From Synechococcus sp. MED850 (lineage in GTDB: Bacteria; Cyanobacteriota; Cyanobacteriia; PCC-6307; Cyanobiaceae), in the NCBI GenBank assembly GCA_002700765.1, contig PAEP01000034.1, forward strand, positions 22,224 through 45,806: a stretch of DNA of 23,583 bases, given 5' to 3'. Position numbers and translations under genes: made by a program. Shown here piece by piece: positions 14,406 through 20,228 of the stretch (positions within the stretch are counted from its first letter, which is position 1; each line of letters starts with the position of its first letter). The notes under the pieces are model-generated. The model ran no database searches, was not told the origin of the DNA, and saw nothing but the letters and a program-made list of their open reading frames with translations.

Positions 14406-15289
14406 CCCACAGCCTCGTTTACAGCTATGAAACACCGGTCAGCCTTGGTGAGCATCGGCTGTGTCTGCGACCCCGTGGGCAGGGGCATCAACGGCTGATC
14501 GATCATCAATTGACGATCACACCAGAGCCATGCCACACCCGAGAGTTGCTGGCTGCCAGTGGTGATGCCATCCAACGTGTTCGTTTTCTGGGGACCACGA
14601 AGCAACTGCAGGTGCAAGCGCGCAGCTCCGTTGAAACGCAACCGGCGCCATCTCTCCTGGAATGCTTCGACGGTCTGGAACCACCACTGCCTTATCCGAG
14701 AGGGCATCTCAACGCTGATCTTCATGGTGCCCTTGAGGGATGGCTCCCCAATGGCCAACACGATCCATCAGCAGTGGAACTGGCCCAGGAAGCTCTGATG
14801 GGGAGCAATCAACAGATGCTTCCGTTTCTGGGGCACCTCATGGAAATGATTCTCAACCGGGTGAAATACACCCAGCGCCACATTGGCCCCGCCTGGCCTG
14901 CGGGACGAACACTCCGGGAACGGGTGGGCTCCTGTCGAGATCTGGCGATGCTGATGATGGAGTGCTGCCGAAGTGTCGGTCTTCCTGCCCGATTTGTGAG
15001 TGGCTACCACCTGCAGGAACCGGTGCCCGACCAGTACGACCTTCATGCCTGGACCGAGGTCTACCTGCCAGGAGCGGGGTGGCGGGGCTTTGACCCCAGT
15101 GCCGGACGAGAAACAGACACGCGCTACATCGTTCTGGCCAGTTCATCACGTCCTGAACTGACTGCTGCCGTTCAAGGCACCTTCAGTGGACCTCCAGCAA
15201 CACAAAGCCTGCTGAGCTGGACCATCGATGCAGAGGTGGACTCAGTGTCCACGGAAACGGCTTCCTCACCCTTGGTTCAAGCGGCATGA
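14390..15289 (+). CDS. Transglutaminase-like cysteine protease family protein
   Basis: A 299-residue protein with a bacterial transglutaminase N-terminal beta-domain (LTHSLVYSYETPVSLGEHRLCLRPRG, residues 5-30) and a transglutaminase core. The triad is Cys182 (RVGSCRDLAMLMMECCRSVGLPARFVSGY), His219 (DLHAWTEVYLPGAGW) and Asp235 (GFDPSAGR). Bacterial members may cleave or transfer amide bonds rather than crosslink proteins. The ATG lies inside the end of the alpha-E gene (16-base overlap), so the three plus-strand genes are translated as one unit. The trio is a recurrent but functionally undefined system, with amide-bond forming and breaking activities side by side. The 3' end overlaps the 3' end of the convergent cupin gene by 13 bases. 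Confidence 0.93.
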   Translation: MRAQLTHSLVYSYETPVSLGEHRLCLRPRGQGHQRLIDHQLTITPEPCHTRELLAASGDAIQRVRFLGTTKQLQVQARSSVETQPAPSLLECFDGLEPPLPYPRGHLNADLHGALEGWLPNGQHDPSAVELAQEALMGSNQQMLPFLGHLMEMILNRVKYTQRHIGPAWPAGRTLRERVGSCRDLAMLMMECCRSVGLPARFVSGYHLQEPVPDQYDLHAWTEVYLPGAGWRGFDPSAGRETDTRYIVLASSSRPELTAAVQGTFSGPPATQSLLSWTIDAEVDSVSTETASSPLVQAA

Positions 15290-15801
15290 GCCACGGGCTG
15301 GGTCGCATGAAGGACCGGCTTTGGCGCAGTGATCACCGTTGCAGCGTGCAGTGCAGGGATCCGTGCGCTGTTGTATACGCGAAATTCACGAACCAACGAA
15401 ACCCCTGTTTCGCGTACTGCCTGATTCAGCACAACAGACCCATCTGGGTCAGAAATTGAACGGTGAAACGTTCCAGGGGGGATCCGCAAAATGTCTCCAC
15501 CGCTCTCCAGCCGAACAATGTGAAACGGCTTTGTCCAGGAGAGATTGACCAGGTAAAACGTTCGACCCCCACTGGCAGCCAGAAGGTTGTCCTCTTGATG
15601 AGGGTGCAGATAGAACTGCCAGGCTCCCGTCTCGGGATCATCAGGGGGGCTAACGGCAGGACCGGCATGGGTGACCAGGTCGCGGGCATTCGATGTCTCG
15701 ACGGTTACGTCGAAAAAGCGAACGGAGGGTGTGTCCCGAAAACGCTTGCAGGGCAACCGCTCGAACATCGTTCTAAAAAACCTGAATAACCTCTTCTCCA
15801 T
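15277..15801 (-). CDS. Cupin-like protein of unknown function
   Basis: A 174-residue soluble protein with a single RmlC-like cupin barrel. Motif 1 resembles HPHQEDNLLAASGG and motif 2 fits the G-x5-P-x-G-x2-H pattern exactly in GDILRIPPGTFH. The two histidines of HPH and the FH histidine are candidate metal ligands. No known enzyme subgroup was recognised; it could be an isomerase, dioxygenase or a binding protein. The frame stays open far upstream (to 16179), but that region is the divergent carbonic anhydrase gene, so the start is placed at ATG 15801; Met12 (15768) is an alternative. It is divergent from the carbonic anhydrase across an 82-base gap and overlaps the transglutaminase end. Confidence 0.75.
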   Translation of the reverse strand: MEKRLFRFFRTMFERLPCKRFRDTPSVRFFDVTVETSNARDLVTHAGPAVSPPDDPETGAWQFYLHPHQEDNLLAASGGRTFYLVNLSWTKPFHIVRLESGGDILRIPPGTFHRSISDPDGSVVLNQAVRETGVSLVREFRVYNSARIPALHAATVITAPKPVLHATQPVAHAA

Positions 15802-15883
15802 ATCTAAAAGCTGTTCGTTCAGCGAAACGTTGTGACGGCAACGGTTTGCTGGATGTCGCCATTTTTTTTGCACCACATCACCC

Positions 15884-16657
15884 ATGAGCTCAGGCCTTGA
15901 TCGCCGTTCCTTTCTCATCGGCACCAGCCTGACCGCATTGGGGTTGATGGGGAGCTCCAAACCAATCTCCGAGGAGCCAACCTCCGACTCCGATCTCGAC
16001 ACAGCTTCCATTGCATCGCCAGTTTCGAACCATGAATCCCCCCGCTCCTGCCGCCCTGTTGATCCGTTATCGGCGCTGAGTGAAGGCAACGCACGGTTTG
16101 CTGCCGCCTGGCAGAACAAAAACAGCGCTTTGAGTGCCACAGCCCGCGCTGAAGCGATGTCCAACCTCTGGATCGACAACTGCTACTTGCCAGCAGCCGT
16201 TCTGAACCAAGGCCAGGCGCCCTGGGCCACGATTTTGTGTTGCGCAGATTCGCGCGTGGCACCGGAATGGATCTTTGACGCCGCTCCCGCTGATCTGTTC
16301 GTGATCCGAAGCGCTGGCAACACGGCCTTTGACGAGGCTGTGGCGTCGATGGAGTACGCCGTTTCCGTTCTTGGCACACCCCTGATCATGGTGATGGGCC
16401 ACAGCGGCTGCGGAGCTGTGAGCGCAGCACGCAACAGCGATCCCCTCACACCGCTGCTGGAGCAGCTGGTCACCCCGATCCGCGCCAGCCTGAACGACGA
16501 CGAGACCCTGGAAGCCTCGATCAAAGCCAATGCCGTCCAGGCCGCGAAACGTCTGACCGAACGCAGCACCTTGCTGAACGCTGCCGTCTCAGCGGGCAAC
16601 CTCAAGATCGTCGTGAGCTATTTCGACATCAGCAGCGGTTCCGTCAGCTTGATTTGA
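15884..16657 (+). CDS. Beta-type carbonic anhydrase with twin-arginine signal
   Basis: A 257-residue protein. Residues 62-257 form a beta-carbonic anhydrase: SEGNARF (66-72), CADSRVAPE (120-128; zinc Cys120, Asp122-Arg124 dyad), SAGN (143-146) and GHSGCGAV (172-179; zinc His173 and Cys176), ending in the usual VVSYFDISSGSV strand. It interconverts CO2 and bicarbonate. The N-terminus, LDRRSFLIGTSLTALGLMG, has a twin-arginine motif (RRSFL) and a hydrophobic stretch, followed by a 35-residue low-complexity linker. This points to export of the folded enzyme by the Tat system to the periplasm or lumen, or to a membrane-anchored form; no clear cleavage site is seen. It converges on moaA with a 25-base gap. 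Confidence 0.93.
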   Translation: MSSGLDRRSFLIGTSLTALGLMGSSKPISEEPTSDSDLDTASIASPVSNHESPRSCRPVDPLSALSEGNARFAAAWQNKNSALSATARAEAMSNLWIDNCYLPAAVLNQGQAPWATILCCADSRVAPEWIFDAAPADLFVIRSAGNTAFDEAVASMEYAVSVLGTPLIMVMGHSGCGAVSAARNSDPLTPLLEQLVTPIRASLNDDETLEASIKANAVQAAKRLTERSTLLNAAVSAGNLKIVVSYFDISSGSVSLI

Positions 16658-16682
16658 CTGAATCGAGACATGACCTGGCGGC

Positions 16683-17726
16683 TCAACCACCCAGATACGC
16701 CATTTCAGCCCGTGGTTGCAGACCAACCTGTCTGGTCCGTTCTTCGCTGAAGCGATCAGAGCGGTCCTGCCAAAGACCAGCCATCGCCCGGTGGAGTCCT
16801 TCGCAGTCCAGTGCGGGTTTCAACCATGGCTTCAGATCGGTGCCCTGACCGGAGAACAGGCAGGTAAAGGCCATGCCATCCACAGTGATCCGCAGGCGAT
16901 TGCAATCCCCGCAGAACGGCTCTGTGATCGACGCAATCACGCCCAGCACGCCACAGCCATCTTTGTAGGTCCAACGTCGGGCCGTCGCAGAGCTGGAGCG
17001 TCCAAGAGGAACAAGGGGCCATTGCTGATGCACACGAGCCACCATCTCTGCAGCTGAGATCACTTGATGCGGCCGCCAGCCATTGCGTTGGCCCACATCC
17101 ATGAATTCGATCAAGCGCAGCTCCACCCCGAGACGACGCGCCAGACGAGCCAGAGGAATGATCTGATCGTCATTGACGTGCCGTTGGATCACGCTGTTGA
17201 GCTTGAGCGCTCCGCAGGAGGGATCAAAACCGGCATCGCGTGCTGCCTCCAGGCCGGCCATGACACGGTCCAGCAGGAATGAACCCCGCTCGGGCATCCC
17301 CGTCATGGCCCCGAAACGCTGACCCGTCGCCGCATCAAGGCTCACCGTGATCCGATTCAGGCCGGATTGCATCAACGCCGTCGCCCGTTCCCGGGTCAGG
17401 AGGACGCCGTTGGTGGTGATGGCCACCTCGTCCAACCCAGAGAGTGGATCCCGCGGATCGCAACGACCAGCGGACACAGCCTCCAGCAACGGCAGCAAGC
17501 GGTCACTCAACAAAGGCTCGCCACCGGTGAGGCGGAGGGAACGCACGCCGAGCGCGCAGGCGGTGCGAATCAGGGCCAGTTGATCGTTGCAATCGAGCCG
17601 AATCTGGGGCTCAACGTTGTCAGGGCGGCAATAGGTGCAGGCCAGATTGCAACGCGCCGTGAGCGACAGCCGAAGAACTCCAAGGGGACGTCCCAGCCGA
17701 TCTCGAGAGGAATCGAGAACTGTCAT
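16683..17726 (-). CDS. moaA: GTP 3',8-cyclase (molybdenum cofactor biosynthesis protein A)
   Basis: A 347-residue radical SAM enzyme that, with MoaC, turns GTP into cyclic pyranopterin monophosphate, the first step of molybdenum cofactor synthesis. The N-terminal cluster Cys26, Cys30 and Cys33 (TARCNLACTYCRPD), LTGGEPLL (67-74), and the C-terminal cluster Cys272, Cys275 and Cys289 (EPFCGDCNRLRIT ... AFTCLF) are all present. The protein ends in Gly-Gly, required in MoaA. The start MTVLD at 17726 is chosen because its ATG overlaps the mobA TGA as ATGA; an earlier in-frame start at 17756 would lie inside mobA. It is the second gene of a mobA-moaA operon and supplies the cofactor for NarB. Confidence 0.97.
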   Translation of the reverse strand: MTVLDSSRDRLGRPLGVLRLSLTARCNLACTYCRPDNVEPQIRLDCNDQLALIRTACALGVRSLRLTGGEPLLSDRLLPLLEAVSAGRCDPRDPLSGLDEVAITTNGVLLTRERATALMQSGLNRITVSLDAATGQRFGAMTGMPERGSFLLDRVMAGLEAARDAGFDPSCGALKLNSVIQRHVNDDQIIPLARLARRLGVELRLIEFMDVGQRNGWRPHQVISAAEMVARVHQQWPLVPLGRSSSATARRWTYKDGCGVLGVIASITEPFCGDCNRLRITVDGMAFTCLFSGQGTDLKPWLKPALDCEGLHRAMAGLWQDRSDRFSEERTRQVGLQPRAEMAYLGG

Positions 17727-18304
17727 ACCGGGAACGTTGCCAGATCCTCCGGACAATTGGCATTGAGCAGTGCATGAGAAGGAAGCAGAACCCTGCGATG
17801 GGGAATCCTGCCCAGCCAGTTCTGCCAGCGATGGTCACCACGGTTCAGCTGATCCATCAACTCCCGTTGGAATGGCGGACCGGATGGATAGATCCCCAGC
17901 AACGGTTGACAGACATCACCGTCATCAGCGACTGCTGCTGTTGATGGATCTCGCCTCCATGCGTCGATGAGCTGATGCAGCACAGCAGTTGTCAGGCATG
18001 GCATATCGACAGGCAGCACGAGAAGCGGATCTCCTGGATCTGACGAGAGAACATGGGACAGCGCCTTGAGCGGACCGTTCCAAGGAGCAGGTTCAGGGAG
18101 CAACCTGACTCTTTTGAGTTTGTTCACACAAGCCTGATGAGCGGGTCGACCGCTCACCACAACGACCGGCAGATCCATGGACAACAGCCGCTCGATCAAG
18201 GCTGTGAGCCAAACACCACCGGCCGCGCTGGGCAACAGAGCCTTATCGCGTCCCATGCGACGACTTTCTCCACCACAGAGAACACAGGCTCGAAGCTGAA
18301 GCAA
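17723..18304 (-). CDS. mobA: Molybdenum cofactor guanylyltransferase
   Basis: A 193-residue nucleotidyltransferase that attaches GMP to molybdopterin to form the bis-MGD cofactor of NarB. Family motifs: LCGGESRRMGRDKALL (9-24, the P-loop-like GTP site; usual LAGG has become LCGG), LPEPAPWNGPLKAL, VLPVDMPCLT, QPLLGIYP and NANCPEDL near the end. The start is uncertain. An in-frame stop lies just upstream, and the longest frame with a conventional start begins at TTG 18304, close to the beginning of the conserved domain, so TTG is most likely. No Shine-Dalgarno sequence is seen. It ends in an ATGA overlap with moaA. Its upstream region carries an exact NtcA-type palindrome at 18355-18368. Confidence 0.92.
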   Translation of the reverse strand: MLQLRACVLCGGESRRMGRDKALLPSAAGGVWLTALIERLLSMDLPVVVVSGRPAHQACVNKLKRVRLLPEPAPWNGPLKALSHVLSSDPGDPLLVLPVDMPCLTTAVLHQLIDAWRRDPSTAAVADDGDVCQPLLGIYPSGPPFQRELMDQLNRGDHRWQNWLGRIPHRRVLLPSHALLNANCPEDLATFPV

Positions 18305-18354
18305 TCGGATCAGGACTCAAGGGATCAACCATGGGACACCGAACACCCCTTGAT

Positions 18355-18368
18355 GTATGCATCGCTAC
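18355..18368. promoter_or_regulatory. Exact NtcA-type site between mobA and nrtP
   Basis: GTATGCATCGCTAC matches GTA-N8-TAC exactly in the 275-base gap between the divergent mobA-moaA and nrtP-narB units. It is 50 bases from the mobA start and 211 from nrtP, so it more likely acts on mobA. I find no TAN3T -10 box at the canonical 22-23-base spacing on either side. Nitrate assimilation genes in cyanobacteria are known NtcA targets, which makes the position convincing even though the motif is short. Confidence 0.55.
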
Positions 18369-18420
18369 GGAAAATGACCGAAACAACGTTCAAGTGCCAA
18401 AAATTGGAATGATGACCATT

Positions 18421-18441
18421 CGCCGGAAACAACAACCGGCG
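18421..18441. repeat. GC inverted repeat in the mobA-nrtP gap
   Basis: CGCCGG (18421-18426) and CCGGCG (18436-18441) are perfect 6-bp arms around an A-rich 9-base loop; TTTCTGT follows on the plus strand. It could be a weak terminator-like or attenuator hairpin if transcription towards nrtP starts upstream, for example near the NtcA site. Otherwise its role is unknown. Confidence 0.4.
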
Positions 18442-18446
18442 TTTCT

Positions 18447-18460
18447 GTAGCAAATTTAAC
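18447..18460. promoter_or_regulatory. Degenerate NtcA-type site upstream of nrtP
   Basis: GTAGCAAATTTAAC is GTA-N8-AAC, one base from consensus, 119 bases before the nrtP ATG and in an AT-rich stretch. TTAACT at 18483-18488 lies about 22 bases downstream and could be a poor -10 box, the expected spacing for an NtcA-activated promoter. Confidence 0.35.
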
Positions 18461-18530
18461 GTATTTTGGCAAAAATTTTCTGTTAACTGGAAAGGTTGGG
18501 CGGAATTTCTTTCAGGACCGTCTCGTCAAA

Positions 18531-18560
18531 CCCTGAATGCTGAATTTATGAAATTCAGGG
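18531..18560. repeat. Overlapping inverted repeats just upstream of nrtP
   Basis: CTGAATTT (18540-18547) and AAATTCAG (18551-18558) form a perfect 8-bp hairpin with a 3-base loop. CCCTGAAT (18531-18538) can instead pair with ATTCAGGG (18553-18560). The two hairpins share their right arm and exclude each other. They end 19 bases before the nrtP ATG, so in RNA they would sit next to the ribosome binding region; as DNA they could be a regulator operator. Confidence 0.5.
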
Positions 18561-18579
18561 CTCAATTCCTAACAACTTC

Positions 18580-20133
18580 ATGCTTGGAGACCTTTGGTCC
18601 TTCCAGGGGAGATTTCGAACGCTCCATCTCACCTGGTTCGCTTTTTTCCTGACGTTCGTCGTCTGGTTCAACCTGGCCCCTCTGGCCACCACAGTCAAAG
18701 CTGATCTTGGTCTCGACATTGGCCAGATCCGCACCGTGGCCATCTGCAACGTGGCCCTCACGATTCCTGCCCGTGTCCTGATCGGGATGCTGCTCGACAA
18801 GTTCGGGCCACGCATCACCTATTCGGCAATCCTTGTCTATTCGGCCATTCCCTGCCTGCTGTTTGCCTCGGCTCAGGATTTCAATCAGCTGGTGGTGGCC
18901 CGTCTTCTGCTTTCCATCGTCGGCGCTGGTTTCGTGATTGGCATCCGGATGGTCGCTGAGTGGTTTCCTCCCAAGGAAATCGGCCTGGCTGAAGGCATCT
19001 ATGGGGGATGGGGCAACTTTGGCTCCGCCTTTTCGGCACTGAGCATGGTTGCGCTTGCTGGATACCTTTCCTTCTCAGGTGGATTTGAACTGCCCACTGG
19101 AGCAGTGCTCAATTGGCGTGGCGCCATCGCCCTCACCGGAATCATTTCCGCTGTCTACGGCGTTTTTTACTTCTTCAGCGTCTCTGACACACCACCTGGA
19201 AAGACATACCAACGCCCGGAACGCACCGCCGGTCTGGAAGTCACCTCGATGCGTGATCTTTGGGGCCTGCTGGGCATGAATGTTCCTTTCGCAGGCATTC
19301 TTTGCGTGCTCTGCTGGCGGCTGCAGAAAGTGGGTTTCCTCACGCCATCCACCTACCCGCTGGCTCTTGGTTTCGTTGCTGCGTGGTTTGCCTTCCAAAC
19401 CTGGGGCATTCTTCGCACCAACAGCGAATTGATTGCCGGAACCAAGGTGTATCCGAAAGAGGACCGCTATGAGTTCCGCCAAGTGGCGATTCTCGAACTC
19501 ACTTACATCGTGAATTTCGGCTCCGAGCTTGCCGTTGTCTCGATGCTTCCCACCTTCTTTGAATTCACATTCGATCTGCCAAAAGCAACCGCTGGAATCC
19601 TGGCGTCCTGTTTTGCCTTCGTGAACCTGATTGCACGTCCCGCGGGAGGCTTGATCTCCGATCAACTCGGCAGCCGCAAAAACACCATGGGCTTCCTGAC
19701 AGCCGGACTGGGCATCGGTTACCTGGTGATGAGCATGATCAAACCCGGAACCTTCTCCGGCACCAGCGGCATCATCGTTGCCGTGGCCATCACCATGCTG
19801 GCGTCCTTCTTCGTGCAATCCGGTGAAGGTGCCACCTTCGCGCTGGTGCCTCTCGTGAAACGGCGTGTCACTGGTCAGGTGGCCGGACTGGTTGGTGCCT
19901 ACGGCAACGTTGGTGCTGTGACGTATCTCACCATCTTCAGCCTGCTGCCGATGTGGATGGGTGGAGGGAAGGAACCATCGCCTGAAATCATCGCCAGCTC
20001 CAACAGCGCCTTTTTCCAAGTGCTTGGCGTGGCCGGTCTGATCGTGGCGTTCTTCTGTTTCTTCTTCCTCAAGGAACCCAAGGGCTCCTTTGCTGAACTG
20101 CACGAAGGGGAGGCCGCAGCAGAGGCCGTCTGA
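18580..20133 (+). CDS. nrtP: Nitrate/nitrite permease, major facilitator (NNP) family
   Basis: A 517-residue inner-membrane transporter with about 12 spans, of the single-polypeptide type found in marine cyanobacteria instead of the NrtABCD ABC system. Features: Arg65 in IPARVLIGMLLDKFGPR (the conserved nitrate-binding arginine of TM2 by family position), the first nitrate signature GGWGNFGSA (142-150), a second one in GLVGAYGNVGAVTYL, and RPAGGLISDQLGSRKN, the second MFS loop motif. It imports nitrate, and probably nitrite, for NarB. ATG 18580 begins directly before the conserved LWSFQGRFRTLHLTWFAFFL. No Shine-Dalgarno sequence is seen, but two alternative hairpins precede it. narB follows on the same strand, separated by a terminator-like hairpin. 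Confidence 0.96.
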   Translation: MLGDLWSFQGRFRTLHLTWFAFFLTFVVWFNLAPLATTVKADLGLDIGQIRTVAICNVALTIPARVLIGMLLDKFGPRITYSAILVYSAIPCLLFASAQDFNQLVVARLLLSIVGAGFVIGIRMVAEWFPPKEIGLAEGIYGGWGNFGSAFSALSMVALAGYLSFSGGFELPTGAVLNWRGAIALTGIISAVYGVFYFFSVSDTPPGKTYQRPERTAGLEVTSMRDLWGLLGMNVPFAGILCVLCWRLQKVGFLTPSTYPLALGFVAAWFAFQTWGILRTNSELIAGTKVYPKEDRYEFRQVAILELTYIVNFGSELAVVSMLPTFFEFTFDLPKATAGILASCFAFVNLIARPAGGLISDQLGSRKNTMGFLTAGLGIGYLVMSMIKPGTFSGTSGIIVAVAITMLASFFVQSGEGATFALVPLVKRRVTGQVAGLVGAYGNVGAVTYLTIFSLLPMWMGGGKEPSPEIIASSNSAFFQVLGVAGLIVAFFCFFFLKEPKGSFAELHEGEAAAEAV

Positions 20134-20134
20134 T

Positions 20135-20159
20135 CACCGTTCAAACACACCGTTCAAAC
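20135..20159 (+). repeat. Tandem 12-bp direct repeat after nrtP
   Basis: CACCGTTCAAAC occurs exactly at 20135-20146 and 20148-20159, a 13-base period, starting one base after the nrtP stop codon. This spacing is not a helical turn multiple typical of operators, so it may be a local duplication or an RNA-level element. Confidence 0.6.
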
Positions 20160-20181
20160 GCCGACGCATTGTCGTTGCGCC

Positions 20182-20217
20182 AACCCGGGGCTCCGCCCCG
20201 GGTTTTGTTCTTTTCTG
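20182..20217 (+). terminator. Rho-independent terminator or attenuator between nrtP and narB
   Basis: AACCCGGGGC (20182-20191) and GCCCCGGGTT (20195-20204) make a perfect 10-bp GC-rich stem with a TCC loop, followed by a T-rich tract (TTGTTCTTTTCTGTT). It has the form of an intrinsic terminator for nrtP, yet it ends only about a dozen bases before the narB ATG. Partial read-through, or a narB promoter downstream of nrtP, would be needed. Confidence 0.75.
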
Positions 20218-20228
20218 TTGTTCCCCCC

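Noticed and set aside
15802..16179. Upstream extension of the cupin reading frame
   Set aside because: It is antisense to the N-terminal half of the carbonic anhydrase gene and shows no protein-like composition.
19075..20103. 342-codon open frame antisense to nrtP
   Set aside because: It is rich in His, Gly and Gln with no domain, the expected reverse of a membrane protein gene.
20169..20228. Upstream in-frame start for narB adding 20 residues
   Set aside because: The extra codons are the terminator hairpin and T tract, and the NarB homology starts at ATG 20229.
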